From: Patescibacteria group bacterium UBA661
GTDB taxonomy: Bacteria > Patescibacteriota > Minisyncoccia > Phycocordibacterales > UBA918
Assembly (NCBI GenBank): GCA_002299465.1
Contig: DBNX01000014.1
Coordinates: 1-64,000, forward strand
Direction of reading: 5' to 3'
Length of the DNA stretch: 64,000 nucleotides
Positions 31,879 through 42,004 of the stretch are shown here, piece after piece; the stretch's first letter is position 1; each line of letters begins with the position of its first letter. The position numbers and the translations under genes are program-made. Below the pieces are notes generated by a model that saw nothing but the letters and a program-made list of their open reading frames with translations, ran no database searches and was not told the DNA's origin.

Positions 31879-33288
31879 ATGCTTAAAATCACCATCAGTA
31901 CCAAGTCGTTATCAGATCAACCAGCAAAATACACCCGTTTGGTGGTTACCGAAGACCCAATCAGCACCCACCGTTTCCGAGAAGACGAAAAGGGAATTAC
32001 TACTTACCGGATGGGTATCGGCAAGTATGCCGATATGGATGCGCGCGCTTTTCGGACTATGATTCGGTCAGTCGTGCAAGCCGCCAAAAGCCACGAAGTT
32101 GAGGCCTTGGCGATAGCATTAGATTTTAACCAATTTCCAAAACTAGCTTCATACCCGCCAGATTGGTTGGTGAGTACTGTTACCGAAAACTTGCTCTTGG
32201 CTAGTTACGAATTCCTCAAATATAAAACCAAAGAAAAGAAAAAGACTCTCACGGAAGTAGTGTTGGTTGATTTGACCGAACCGTCCTCTAAAGCTGGCTT
32301 AAGCCGGGGTCTTGTCGTGGGTGAGTATGTAAATTGGGCGCGTGATTTAGCTAACACTGCAGCCTGCGATTTGTCACCAGCAAAATTAGCCGAAGCGGCT
32401 AAAAAACTAATGGCCAACACCAAAGTTTCTGTCAAAGTGTTGGGGCAAAAAGATCTGGTGAAGTTAAAAATGGGCGCGCTTTTGGCGGTTGGTCAGGGCA
32501 CGCGTCAAGAGACTAAATTAATTATTGCCGAATACTGGGGAGCTGGTAAGAATGACAAAACAAAACCACTGGTGCTCATCGGCAAGGGAATCACTTATGA
32601 CACGGGTGGTCTCAATGTAAAGCCATCAGGATCTATGCACGAGATGCATATGGATATGTCTGGTGGCGCCACCGTACTAGCCGCAATCGCCGCTGCCGCC
32701 AAATTGGGATTAAAGAAAAACATCGTTGCCTTAGTGCCAGCCGCTGAAAATGCCATTTCTGATACAGCGATGCGAGCGGGCGATATCGTCACGGCTATGA
32801 ATGGTAAGACCATCGAGATTCTGCACACCGATGCCGAAGGACGACTTATTCTGGCGGATGCCCTAACTTACAGTCAGCGTTATCAACCACGAGCGATTTT
32901 GGACGTGGCGACATTGACCGGCGCTGCGTTAGTGGCGCTCGGACAGCACGCCAGTGCTGTTATGACCAAAGACCAAAATTTGCAGGATACTTTGGTTAAA
33001 CTGGGAGAGGTTTCCGGTGATTTGATTTGGCCACTGCCACTTTGGGACGAGTACAAACAACACCTCAAAAGTTATCGCGCTGATGTAAGCAATATCGCCA
33101 CTAATTTCTCACGGTTTGGTGGTTCTATTGAAGGTGGGACATTTCTTTCCTTTTTCGCTCCAGCCGACACGCCTTGGGCACATCTTGATATCGCACCCCG
33201 CATGGATAGTATTCCTAGTGATAAATTAGCGAAGGGGGCAACTGGTGAGCCGGTGCGTCTGCTGATTTCTTTTCTCGAAAACTATTAA
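31879..33288 (+). CDS. pepA: Leucyl aminopeptidase (M17)
   Basis: This M17 family metallo-aminopeptidase is 469 residues long. It has the metal-binding GKGITYDTGGLNVKPSGSMH, the Lys/Asp block MHMDMSGGA and the signature HTDAEGRLILADAL, in which His replaces the usual Asn. It would remove N-terminal residues from peptides, valuable for a cell that depends on imported peptides. I start at ATG 31879, as TATACT at 31864-31869 puts the transcript start at the ATG. A GTG at 31870 would lie within that start region. It follows the aspS gene by 60 bp. Confidence 0.87.
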   Translation: MLKITISTKSLSDQPAKYTRLVVTEDPISTHRFREDEKGITTYRMGIGKYADMDARAFRTMIRSVVQAAKSHEVEALAIALDFNQFPKLASYPPDWLVSTVTENLLLASYEFLKYKTKEKKKTLTEVVLVDLTEPSSKAGLSRGLVVGEYVNWARDLANTAACDLSPAKLAEAAKKLMANTKVSVKVLGQKDLVKLKMGALLAVGQGTRQETKLIIAEYWGAGKNDKTKPLVLIGKGITYDTGGLNVKPSGSMHEMHMDMSGGATVLAAIAAAAKLGLKKNIVALVPAAENAISDTAMRAGDIVTAMNGKTIEILHTDAEGRLILADALTYSQRYQPRAILDVATLTGAALVALGQHASAVMTKDQNLQDTLVKLGEVSGDLIWPLPLWDEYKQHLKSYRADVSNIATNFSRFGGSIEGGTFLSFFAPADTPWAHLDIAPRMDSIPSDKLAKGATGEPVRLLISFLENY

Positions 33289-33337
33289 TTCACATTAAAC
33301 CAACACTGAGTGTGTTAGTATTTTTGTAATCGTCACA

Positions 33338-34078
33338 ATGTTTAGTAATAATCAATCAGTTATCTCTGTTAAGACGGAAGTCTTTGAAGGTCCGCTTGAA
33401 CTGCTTTTGGATTTGGTTGAAAAACGTAAGTTGCTCATAAATGATATTTCGCTGGCGTCAGTAACTGACGAGTATATGCGAGAAATCAGTGCCTTGCCGG
33501 AATTGTCGTTACCAAACGCTACCCACTTTGTTGCCCTCGCCGCCACCTTGCTACTCGTAAAATCAAAATCGCTTTTGCCGATACTTGACCTGACCGCTGA
33601 GGAAGAGCAGAGCATTGATGATTTAGAATCGCGTCTTAAGTATTATCAAATAATTCGTGATGTGGCTCTACCTCTACAGCTTAGATTCGGGAAAACAATT
33701 CTTTACACCCCGCAGTTTACGCCGCCAGCCATTAGTGTTTTTGTCCCGGATCAGTACTGCAATTTAAGCTCATTACAAATCGCTATTAACGACGTCATGG
33801 TTGGTCTGCCTGTCCAGGAAAAGCCGCGACAAGCCACAGTAAAAATGACTATTTCACTAGAAGAAATGATGTCTCGTTTAGAATCAAGAATTCGCCAGAA
33901 CTTAAAAACAAAATTTTCCGAATTGCATCTAGGTGAAGTCGAAAAAAAGACCGTGATTGTTAGTTTTCTTGCCTTGTTAGAACTTTTCAAACAAGGGCAT
34001 TTAATCGTTACTCAAAACGAACGTTTTGCTGAAATTGAGATCGAACTGGAACACCAAGACACTCCGCGTTACTATTGA
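33338..34078 (+). CDS. scpA: Segregation and condensation protein A
   Basis: This 246-residue kleisin begins with VKTEVFEGPLELLLDLVEKR (about 10-29), the hallmark ScpA N-terminus that contacts SMC. It ends with a winged-helix segment (IVSFLALLELFKQGHLIVTQ) for the other SMC head. With ScpB and SMC it forms the condensin that organises the chromosome. It lies 76 bp before scpB. No SMC gene is in the window. Confidence 0.92.
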   Translation: MFSNNQSVISVKTEVFEGPLELLLDLVEKRKLLINDISLASVTDEYMREISALPELSLPNATHFVALAATLLLVKSKSLLPILDLTAEEEQSIDDLESRLKYYQIIRDVALPLQLRFGKTILYTPQFTPPAISVFVPDQYCNLSSLQIAINDVMVGLPVQEKPRQATVKMTISLEEMMSRLESRIRQNLKTKFSELHLGEVEKKTVIVSFLALLELFKQGHLIVTQNERFAEIEIELEHQDTPRYY

Positions 34079-34154
34079 CAAACTAACATAAAAATTACTT
34101 AGATTTACACCGTGCGGAACTCTTACCGAAACGGAATTGTGTTAGAATGCCAGT

Positions 34155-34694
34155 ATGCCAATTGATATCCTCATTGAAGGATTGTTGTTTTATAAGTCTG
34201 CTCCGCAAAAGAAGGCGGTGGTGTTGAAATTGTTTGGCATCTCAGAAGAAGAATTAACTAACGGTCTGAACACTCTGCGAGAAAGATTGCAATCGGGGGC
34301 GACTCGATTGATTGAAACGGACACCGAAATTCAACTAGTCACCGCTCCTGAATTGTCACCTGTGATTGAAGCACTCCGCAAATCAGAACTAAAAGCCGAC
34401 ATCGGCAAAGCCGGAGCTGAGACTCTAGCGATCATTCTGTATCAGGGTCCTATTTCACGCACTGATATTGATCGGATTCGGGGTGTAAATTCATCTTTTA
34501 TTCTGCGCAATCTGCAAATCCGTGGACTGATTGAACGCACGACGGCTGAAGTGGGTTCTGGTTATCGTTATCTCGCAACCACTGCCTTATTGGCTCATCT
34601 CGGCGTTACGCACAAACACGAATTGCCAGATTTTTCTAAAGTAGCGAATACGCTGGAAGAATTTTCCGCCACTGAAATTACACAAACTCTATGA
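34155..34694 (+). CDS. scpB: Segregation and condensation protein B
   Basis: This 179-residue protein with two winged helices carries the ScpB signature near residues 92-125 (ETLAIILYQGPISRTDIDRI then RGVNSSFILRNL). It pairs with ScpA on the SMC complex. Its stop overlaps the start of the next gene by ATGA (34691-34694), so translation runs on into the cell-wall genes. An upstream TGTTAGAATGC box may be its -10 region. Confidence 0.92.
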   Translation: MPIDILIEGLLFYKSAPQKKAVVLKLFGISEEELTNGLNTLRERLQSGATRLIETDTEIQLVTAPELSPVIEALRKSELKADIGKAGAETLAIILYQGPISRTDIDRIRGVNSSFILRNLQIRGLIERTTAEVGSGYRYLATTALLAHLGVTHKHELPDFSKVANTLEEFSATEITQTL

Positions 34695-35755
34695 ACCAGC
34701 CAGACAAAAATGAAACTGTTGCTGTGCCACCCGAGGATTTTATCTTACCTGAAGATTATGCCAACCGAGAAGAACCTTCGGAAAACCCCAACCCTCGTTT
34801 TCGCGTTTTGCCGCACCTAGCTCTCTTGGCGTTGATTTTGTTTGCGCTTTTTAGTGCTCTGATTTTGCCTCAAGCCTTTTCTTCTCTGCAGTTTGCCAGC
34901 GTCGCCACGCCGCCCACACCAGTGGCGACCGCTGTTGTCTCAGAGTTACCAGCAAACCCCTGGACGGAGATTAATCTAACCGCTGAAGCTGTGCATGTCT
35001 GGGATATTGCCGAACAGCAGACTTTGTTCAGTAAAAATGCTGATGAAAAATTACCTTTGGCTTCAATTACCAAACTCATGACCGCACTACTTTCTTACGA
35101 GTTAGTTGAAGATGACACACTGGTAACTATTTCACCCGCCGCCGCTAGACAGGAAAGCGGGGGCTGGTTTTTAGCTGGCGAAAAATACCGAGCAAAAGAG
35201 CTGGCCGATTTTTCTTTAATCACCTCACACAACAGCGCGGCTTATACCTTAGCTGATGCGGTAGGAGCTTTGCTTGGTTATGCAAGGCCGGTTGAGCAGT
35301 TTGTGCAAGTGATGAATATTCGATCCGCGGAATTAGGTTTGCACACCTTTGAGTTTAATAACCCAACCGGCTTAGATATTTCAGATACGATTGCTGGTGG
35401 CTACGGTAGTGCCTATGATGTCAATCGACTAATGGAGTACATTGTCAAAAACCACCCGGAGATTTTATTACCTACCATCACCCCAGAGATTCGTCTCTAT
35501 AACACGGGCGGGAGTTTTCATGAAGCCGACAACACCAACAATCTGGTATCAGAATTTCCCGGTCTCGTTGGTTCTAAGACCGGCTTTACTGATTTAGCGG
35601 GCGGTAATCTGACGATTGTGTTTGATGCTGGTTTTAATCGTCTGGTGGCAATAACGGTTTTGGGCTCGACGCGAGCCAACCGCTTTACGGACGTCAAAGC
35701 GTTAGTCAACGCTGTTCAGTCAACTCTTACCAGCAACCCGAGCCCGCAAAATTAA
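34691..35755 (+). CDS. D-alanyl-D-alanine carboxypeptidase (S11, PBP5-like)
   Basis: This 354-residue membrane-anchored penicillin-binding protein has one membrane segment near 42-60. All three active-site motifs are present: SITK (S125-K128), SHN (S179-N181) and KTG (296-298). It trims the terminal D-Ala from peptidoglycan stem peptides outside the membrane. The typical C-terminal beta domain of PBP5 is absent, as in many short S11 enzymes. It is followed 10 bp later by mraY, placing it in the wall-synthesis operon. Confidence 0.88.
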   Translation: MNQPDKNETVAVPPEDFILPEDYANREEPSENPNPRFRVLPHLALLALILFALFSALILPQAFSSLQFASVATPPTPVATAVVSELPANPWTEINLTAEAVHVWDIAEQQTLFSKNADEKLPLASITKLMTALLSYELVEDDTLVTISPAAARQESGGWFLAGEKYRAKELADFSLITSHNSAAYTLADAVGALLGYARPVEQFVQVMNIRSAELGLHTFEFNNPTGLDISDTIAGGYGSAYDVNRLMEYIVKNHPEILLPTITPEIRLYNTGGSFHEADNTNNLVSEFPGLVGSKTGFTDLAGGNLTIVFDAGFNRLVAITVLGSTRANRFTDVKALVNAVQSTLTSNPSPQN

Positions 35756-35765
35756 TCTATTCACT

Positions 35766-36833
35766 ATGGAAATCCTCACTCTTAAAATTCTCTTGCCTTC
35801 GGTTATCGCTTTTGCGATTGGTGTCATGATTACACCAATCGTGACACACTATCTTTACGCTTTTAAGGTTTGGAAAAAACAGGGCGGTAAAACTGATATG
35901 TTAGGAAAAACCGCTGAAGAATTCAATCGTCTTAAGGGTGACGATGAGGTAAAAACGCCACGGATGGGCGGGATTGTTATTTGGGGGAGTGTGATTATTA
36001 CGGTGTCGCTATTGTTTATTCTTACCCTAGTCAACGATATTGAATTTTTTGCAGAGGTTTTTTTCCTTACTCGTTCACAAACTTGGATACCATTTGCGGT
36101 TTTTGTTATCGGGGCACTGATTGGTTTTATGAATGATTTTTATGACGTACAACACGGTGGGCGAGGGGTGCCACTGCGAGTGCGTTTAGTTTTGATCAGT
36201 CTAATCTCAGGATTTATTGGGTGGTGGTTTTATGCAAAACTCGGGGTAACTACCGTGGGTAATCCCTTCGGTGAGCCAATCTTCCTAGGAATTTTACTAA
36301 TTCCTTTCTTTATTCTCCTCACTAACGCGGTTTATGCCAGCGGTGTTATAGACGGCATTGATGGACTTTCCGGTGGAGTTTTTGCTACCGTTTTTGCGGC
36401 TTACGCTGGTGTCGCCATCCTCTATTCGCAATACGACTTAGCCGCTTTTTGCATAATGCTAGTGGGAGCGATTCTGGCGTTTCTCTGGTTCAATATCCCA
36501 CCAGCACGTTTTTGGATGACCGAAACTGGAACAATGCCACTCACCCTCACTTTGGCAGTAATTCTCCTGATGACTGATCAGTTGGTTGGCGGATACGGAA
36601 TCGCCTTGTTTGTAATTATTGGTTTTGTGCTAGCGGCCACAGTCACTTCAAATGTTTTACAGATTGGTTTTCGCAAATTGGCTGGTCGCAAACTATTCCG
36701 CATCGCCCCCTTACATCATCATTTTGAAGCCATTGGCTGGCCTTCTTACAAGGTCACGATGCGTTATTGGGTGATCAGTATGATTTGTGCTGTGTTGGGG
36801 GTAATTATCGCTACTTTACTCGGCACAACTTAG
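35766..36833 (+). CDS. mraY: Phospho-N-acetylmuramoyl-pentapeptide transferase MraY
   Basis: This 355-residue integral membrane protein has about ten spans. It shows the MraY motifs KTPRMGGIVIWG, the Asp-rich FMNDFYDV and GVIDGIDGLSGG loops and the late HHHFEAIGWPSYKV. It loads UDP-MurNAc-pentapeptide on undecaprenyl phosphate to make lipid I. The charged insertion near 45-60 (KTAEEFNRLKGDDEVKT) before the first motif is longer than in E. coli. It is flanked by wall and division genes on the same strand. Confidence 0.93.
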   Translation: MEILTLKILLPSVIAFAIGVMITPIVTHYLYAFKVWKKQGGKTDMLGKTAEEFNRLKGDDEVKTPRMGGIVIWGSVIITVSLLFILTLVNDIEFFAEVFFLTRSQTWIPFAVFVIGALIGFMNDFYDVQHGGRGVPLRVRLVLISLISGFIGWWFYAKLGVTTVGNPFGEPIFLGILLIPFFILLTNAVYASGVIDGIDGLSGGVFATVFAAYAGVAILYSQYDLAAFCIMLVGAILAFLWFNIPPARFWMTETGTMPLTLTLAVILLMTDQLVGGYGIALFVIIGFVLAATVTSNVLQIGFRKLAGRKLFRIAPLHHHFEAIGWPSYKVTMRYWVISMICAVLGVIIATLLGTT

Positions 36834-36850
36834 ACTAATTTAGTCACATT

Positions 36851-37972
36851 ATGCCCACCCCACACCCACCACGTTCCATCGACCTAATCTTACTTTCACT
36901 TATCGGAATACTTCTTCTAGTTGGATTTTTTACTTTTATATCAGCCTCCCTCGGTCTCTTAGCGAGGACGGGTGCTAGCTTCGGCTCAGTTGCTTTTAGT
37001 CAGTTTTTTTTTGGTATTTTGGGTGGTTTAGTCGCTCTGGTAATCACTAGCAACATCTACTATCGCAACTGGCGGCGGTACTCACTCTACATTTTTCTGG
37101 CTGGTATTTTTGCTACTTTGCTAGTTTTTGTCCCCGGTCTAGGAATGAGTCATGGTGGAGCCACACGCTGGCTTGATCTTGGTTTTACGACCGTCCAACC
37201 GTCAGAGTTTCTAAAAATCGCCTTTGTCATTTACACTGCAGCCCTTTTTTCTGGACTGCATCGACAGCTTGATACTTGGCGTTATGGCGTACTGCCTTTT
37301 CTGGGTGTACTAGCGGTAGTTTCTGCAATCGTCCTGATTCAACCAGACACCGATACTTTTCTAGTGATGGCTGCGACCGGAACAACTATGTTCATCGTGG
37401 CGGGTGCGCGCTGGCGACATATTTTATTACTGGTTGTCACCGCGGTTTGTGTGCTGGCAGTTTTGGCTTTTAGTCGACCCTACATCATGGATCGTCTCAC
37501 TACTTTTATCAATCCCGCGAATGACCCCTTGGGAAGCGGTTATCAAATCCAACAGTCGTTGATTGCCATTGGTTCAGGTGGTCTCTTTGGTCGCGGCTAT
37601 GGTCAAAGTGTTCAAAAATTTGAATATTTACCCGAGCCTATCAGTGACTCTATTTTTGCCGTTTATGCTGAAGAATTCGGCTTTGTTGGTAGCTTTTTTT
37701 TGATTTTGCTATTTACCGCGCTTACGTTTCGTGGTTTTAAAATCGCCGCTACGGCAGAAGATTTATTTGGGATGTTACTGGTGGTGGGTTTTATGACACT
37801 GATCGCTTCGCAAGCTTTTCTCAATATGGCAGCTTTATCAGGAATCGCCCCGCTTTCCGGTCTGCCACTGCCGTTTGTCAGCCATGGCGGAACCGCTTTA
37901 TTTGCGGTTTTGGCGTCTTTGGGTATCGTTCTTAATGTGTCAAAATATCGCATCAACCCAAGGCGGTCGTGA
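36851..37972 (+). CDS. ftsW: FtsW/RodA-type lipid II polymerase
   Basis: This 373-residue SEDS-family glycosyltransferase has about ten spans and the family stretch QPSEFLKIAFVIYTA. Also present are a QPDTDTF segment, the extracellular DPLGSGYQIQQSLIAIGSGG and the C-terminal PLPFVSHGGTALF. These are FtsW/RodA landmarks. It polymerises lipid II into glycan strands with a partner class B PBP. Its place between mraY and murG favours FtsW over RodA. Confidence 0.9.
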   Translation: MPTPHPPRSIDLILLSLIGILLLVGFFTFISASLGLLARTGASFGSVAFSQFFFGILGGLVALVITSNIYYRNWRRYSLYIFLAGIFATLLVFVPGLGMSHGGATRWLDLGFTTVQPSEFLKIAFVIYTAALFSGLHRQLDTWRYGVLPFLGVLAVVSAIVLIQPDTDTFLVMAATGTTMFIVAGARWRHILLLVVTAVCVLAVLAFSRPYIMDRLTTFINPANDPLGSGYQIQQSLIAIGSGGLFGRGYGQSVQKFEYLPEPISDSIFAVYAEEFGFVGSFFLILLFTALTFRGFKIAATAEDLFGMLLVVGFMTLIASQAFLNMAALSGIAPLSGLPLPFVSHGGTALFAVLASLGIVLNVSKYRINPRRS

Positions 37973-37984
37973 TACACTTGTTTT

Positions 37985-39094
37985 ATGAAAATTGGTTTTG
38001 TTGGCGGTGGTACAGGGGGGCATTTTTATCCGCTCATAGCAGTGGCAGAAGTGCTGATTGACTCTCCCCAAAAACCAGAATTGTACTATTTTGGTCCAGA
38101 GCCTTACGATGCCAGCTTACTTAAGCAGTGCGGTATTACTTTTGTATATTGTCCCGCTGGGAAATTACGTCTTTATTTTTCAATCCAAAACTTTTTTGAT
38201 ATATTTCGGAATTTTTTTGGGGTTTTCGTAGCTATTTGGAAGTTGTACTGTTTGTACCCAGATGTAATTTTTAGCAAAGGCGGTTACACAAGCGTACCAA
38301 TTCTTATCGCCGCACGACTTTTGCGCATTCCGGTAGTGATTCACGAATCTGACGCGGTACCCGGGCGGGCAAATTTGCTAGCTCGCAAATTTGCCCGCTA
38401 CATCGCCATCTCCTACCCGGAAGCGGCTAAGCATTTCCCGACTGCCAAGACCGCTCTCACTGGTATCCCGATTCGGAGAGAGCTTTTAACTCCAGACTCG
38501 GACCCCTTCAGCACCCTAGGAATACCCAATGATTTACCCTTGGTTTATGTGACGGGTGGTTCTCTCGGGGCGGTGAGATTAAACAATGTCATACTAGAAA
38601 CCCTAGATGAGTTATTACCAGTTTGTCGGGTTTACCACCAGACTGGTAAAGCTCATCTAGAGACAGTGCGTTTATCGGCACAAAGTTTTATTAAAGACAG
38701 CTCCCTCCAAGAGAGGTATTATTTGGTGGATACTCTACCGGTAGAAAAGGTTAACGCTCTTCTCACCGCGGCTTCCATTGTAATCACTCGAGCCGGTAGT
38801 ACAACTTTGTTTGAAATTGGTATTCACGGTACACCCAGTATCATCATCCCGATTCCTGAAGACATCAGTCGCGACCAGCGTAGTAACGCCTACGCCTTTG
38901 CTCGGAGTGGGGGAGCGACAGTAATTGAAGAACGCAATTTAAGTGATGTCTTGCTTACCGCGGAAATTCGTTCTATTATTGGCAACCCTGAACACTGGCG
39001 AGAAATGAGTGCTGCTGCCAAACAGTTTGTGCCACATGATGCCGCCGAAAAAATTGCGGCTAGTCTAATTCAGATTGGAATTGAACATGGATAA
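37985..39094 (+). CDS. murG: UDP-GlcNAc transferase MurG
   Basis: This 369-residue GT28 glycosyltransferase begins MKIGFVGGGTGGHFYPLIAV with the nucleotide-sugar loop. It has FSKGGYTSVPILIAA and HESDAVPGRAN, then the C-terminal TGGSLGAVRLNN and ITRAGSTTLFEIGIHGTPSI. It adds GlcNAc to lipid I on the inner membrane face to give lipid II. The gene lies 12 bp after ftsW and its end overlaps the gltX start by 8 bp. Confidence 0.93.
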   Translation: MKIGFVGGGTGGHFYPLIAVAEVLIDSPQKPELYYFGPEPYDASLLKQCGITFVYCPAGKLRLYFSIQNFFDIFRNFFGVFVAIWKLYCLYPDVIFSKGGYTSVPILIAARLLRIPVVIHESDAVPGRANLLARKFARYIAISYPEAAKHFPTAKTALTGIPIRRELLTPDSDPFSTLGIPNDLPLVYVTGGSLGAVRLNNVILETLDELLPVCRVYHQTGKAHLETVRLSAQSFIKDSSLQERYYLVDTLPVEKVNALLTAASIVITRAGSTTLFEIGIHGTPSIIIPIPEDISRDQRSNAYAFARSGGATVIEERNLSDVLLTAEIRSIIGNPEHWREMSAAAKQFVPHDAAEKIAASLIQIGIEHG

Positions 39095-40559
39095 TAATCC
39101 GTCACCGACAAATAACAAAATCGTCACACGCTTTGCTCCGTCACCGACGGGTTTTATGCATATTGGGGGAGTCCGCACGGCTCTCTTTGCGTATCTTTAC
39201 GCTCGCAAACAGGGTGGGAAATTCATTCTAAGAATTGAAGATACGGATAAAGCCCGAGAATTGGCTGGTTCGATTGCTCACATTCAAGAATCGCTACGTT
39301 GGCTTGGTATCAGTTGGGATTACGGTCCAGATAAACCTGGTCCTTTTGGTTCGTGTGTGCAATCAGAACGTTTGCCGAGTTATCGTGCCTGGGCAGAAAA
39401 ATTAATCACGGCTGGATTTGCCTACCCTGACCCTTACACCGAAGAACAGGTTGCTGTTTTTCGTGAACAAGCCACCAAAGAAAACCGTCCGTTTTTATAT
39501 CGTCAGCACCGTCCGTCTACTTTCGAAACTTGGGATGGCACCAAACCGCTTCGGCTTAAAGCCCCAGCCATTAAACGTTACCATTGGCACGATGTGACTC
39601 GGGGAGAATTGTCAGCCGGGGAAGAAATGGTGGATGATGTTGTGCTCATCAAGTCTGATGGTTATCCAACCTACAACTTCGCTCACATCATTGATGATTA
39701 TGAAATGGGGGTAACGCACATTATGCGGGGCGATGAGTTTATCGCCAGTACGCCTAAGTTTCTAAGCATCTACGATGCGCTCGGTTTTGCTTATCCGACT
39801 TTTGTGACCCTACCGCCAATCCTTCGCGATGACCGAACAAAAAAACTCGGCAAACGCGATGGTGCCAAAGACATTCTTGAATATCGCACGGAAGGTTATC
39901 TACCAGAAGCGATGGTTAATTTTTTGGCACTAATTGGCTGGAATCCGGGGACTGATCAGGAATTGTTTACAACCGAGGAATTAATTGCGGCTTTTGATAT
40001 AAGAAAAATTCAACGGGCGGGGGCGGCTTTTAACGAAACAAAACTTTTGTGGATGAATAAGCAACACTTACTACGCAAGTCCCAAGATGAGCAATTTTCT
40101 TATGTGCTAAACGCTTTACCACCAACCCTACTGGCGCAACCACAGTACTCCGAACAACGTCTAAAACGACTTCTACCAACTATTCTCGAGCGGGTGAGCG
40201 TGGCAGTGGAAGTTGCGGAGGCGTTCGCTGTGGGCGAATATGATTACGTATTTGCTTCACCGGCATACGACCAGTCCCTCTTACGCTGGAAAAACGACAC
40301 CTCGGTAGTGGCTGTCAAACCGCGTTTGGAGCACGCCAAAACACTACTTGTGACAGCTGATTTTTCTAATGCCGAAACCATTAAAGCCAGTCTGTGGCCA
40401 TACACCGATGAAGTCGGTCGCGGTGAAATACTCTGGCCACTGCGCGTTGCTCTCTCTGGCAAGGAACGTTCACCAGACCCGTTTACATTGGCTTACATAC
40501 TCGGTAAAGAGGAAACGCTGCTCCGAATTGAAAAGGCTTGTGCTAAAATAGGGGAATGA
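39087..40559 (+). CDS. gltX: Glutamyl-tRNA synthetase
   Basis: This 490-residue class I synthetase has RFAPSPTGFMHIGGVRTALF (HIGH-type) near residue 15 and KKLGKRDGA (KMSKS-type) near 255. An alpha-helical anticodon domain follows. I prefer ATG 39087 over the earlier in-frame start at 39075, since it shortens the overlap with murG to 8 bp. CPR genomes generally use a nondiscriminating GluRS that also charges tRNA-Gln; the sequence by itself does not settle that. It overlaps the next gene by ATGA. Confidence 0.92.
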   Translation: MDNNPSPTNNKIVTRFAPSPTGFMHIGGVRTALFAYLYARKQGGKFILRIEDTDKARELAGSIAHIQESLRWLGISWDYGPDKPGPFGSCVQSERLPSYRAWAEKLITAGFAYPDPYTEEQVAVFREQATKENRPFLYRQHRPSTFETWDGTKPLRLKAPAIKRYHWHDVTRGELSAGEEMVDDVVLIKSDGYPTYNFAHIIDDYEMGVTHIMRGDEFIASTPKFLSIYDALGFAYPTFVTLPPILRDDRTKKLGKRDGAKDILEYRTEGYLPEAMVNFLALIGWNPGTDQELFTTEELIAAFDIRKIQRAGAAFNETKLLWMNKQHLLRKSQDEQFSYVLNALPPTLLAQPQYSEQRLKRLLPTILERVSVAVEVAEAFAVGEYDYVFASPAYDQSLLRWKNDTSVVAVKPRLEHAKTLLVTADFSNAETIKASLWPYTDEVGRGEILWPLRVALSGKERSPDPFTLAYILGKEETLLRIEKACAKIGE

Positions 40560-41881
40560 GGGTACAACGTCTCATTACGGTTTTTCTGTGTGGTCTCGTA
40601 ACTTTACCGACAGTTACGTTTACTTGGTCGTATGCTTCGGCGCAAAGTCCTGATATTGCAAGTTTACAAAGAGACATCACCGAACGGGGTAGTCGTCTTT
40701 CCGAAATTGAAAGAGAAATTGAAAAATACAATCAGGAACTAAGAGTGGTGGGGGCTGAGAGACAGACCCTGCAGAGAGCTCTCGATCAACTTACTTTAGA
40801 ACGGCGCCGCATTCAAGCTGAACTTTCGAGAACGCAAAATCTAATCGGCTCGACTGATCTCGAGATTAATAAATTAGCTTTAGAGATAAAGGAAGCTGAA
40901 CAGTCTATTGAAATTAACGCCGCCGCTATCGCTCAGATAATTCGCTCTGAGTATAAATCGGGCGATGACACGATGGTGGAAATATTACTACAAAACAAGC
41001 GATTTTCGGATCTCTGGGACACGCTTGAAGCTAAAGAAAGAATTCGTAACAGCTTGACTGAAAAAGTAATTAGTTTAGGAGAATTTAGGCGGACACTGGA
41101 AACAAAACAGAATGAGACGAGAGCAAAAAGGGAAGATTTAGTCTCCTTAAGCAATCAATATTCCGACCAAAATCTTGTTCTCACCAATAACCAAAAGGAA
41201 CGAAACAACTTACTTCAAGTAACAAAAAATGAGGAACGCCGCTACCAGCAAATGTTGGCGGAAAGACGCGAGGCGCGCGATCAAGTCTTACAAGAGCTAA
41301 GGGATTACGAAAATCGACTTCAATTCATACTCGACCCCAAGACCATCCCGCCACTCGGTACTCAAGTGTTTGCTTGGCCGCTAAGAAATATAATAATCAC
41401 ACAGTATTTTGGCGGTACTGAATTTGCTCGTAGAAATCCTAGTGTTTATGCGGGTAGGCCTTTTCACCCGGGAGTTGATTTTGGTGCGCCGCGCGGCACC
41501 CCCATCCTCGCACCGCTAGCTGGTACTGTGCGTGACACGGGGAATACTGACTTAGTGCCGGGGTGTTTTTCTTGGGGCAAATGGATACTGGTTGATCACG
41601 CTAATGGGCTCTCGACTCTCTATGCGCACTTAGATGTAATTAGCGTAAAACCAGGACAAAGAGTGGCTACGGGCGAAATAATTGGCTATACCGGTAATAC
41701 TGGGTTTTCTACGGGACCACACTTACATTTTACAGTTTATGTTAGATCGGGGGTCACTGTTAGACAATTTAACGAAATTAGAACAGTCACTAGTTGCGGT
41801 CCAGCCAAGACGCCAGTAGCCGCGACCACCGCCTACATTGATCCTCTGATGTACTTGCCGCCACCACCACGAAGAAATTAG
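40556..41881 (+). CDS. Exported M23 peptidase with coiled coil (EnvC-like)
   Basis: This 441-residue protein has a signal peptide ending near SYASAQ, a long coiled coil (about 33-240) and a C-terminal LytM/M23 domain. The zinc ligands fall in FHPGVDFGAPRGTP and the later HLHF (about 390-393). It resembles EnvC/NlpD-like division proteins, which either cut peptide cross-links or activate amidases. The first ligand pair (H..D in HPGVD) and HLH are retained, so it is probably active. It overlaps gltX by ATGA, an unusual pairing of translation and wall genes. Confidence 0.85.
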   Translation: MRVQRLITVFLCGLVTLPTVTFTWSYASAQSPDIASLQRDITERGSRLSEIEREIEKYNQELRVVGAERQTLQRALDQLTLERRRIQAELSRTQNLIGSTDLEINKLALEIKEAEQSIEINAAAIAQIIRSEYKSGDDTMVEILLQNKRFSDLWDTLEAKERIRNSLTEKVISLGEFRRTLETKQNETRAKREDLVSLSNQYSDQNLVLTNNQKERNNLLQVTKNEERRYQQMLAERREARDQVLQELRDYENRLQFILDPKTIPPLGTQVFAWPLRNIIITQYFGGTEFARRNPSVYAGRPFHPGVDFGAPRGTPILAPLAGTVRDTGNTDLVPGCFSWGKWILVDHANGLSTLYAHLDVISVKPGQRVATGEIIGYTGNTGFSTGPHLHFTVYVRSGVTVRQFNEIRTVTSCGPAKTPVAATTAYIDPLMYLPPPPRRN

Positions 41882-42004
41882 CTCGTTTTTTAACGTAAGT
41901 GTTTGTAAGTCTGTGGATAAGTCAGCTCTAGCTGGTGGATAAAATGTGCAAATGGTTGTACTATAAAAGTGCGATGTTATGCATCGTAGGAACTTACCCT
42001 CACG

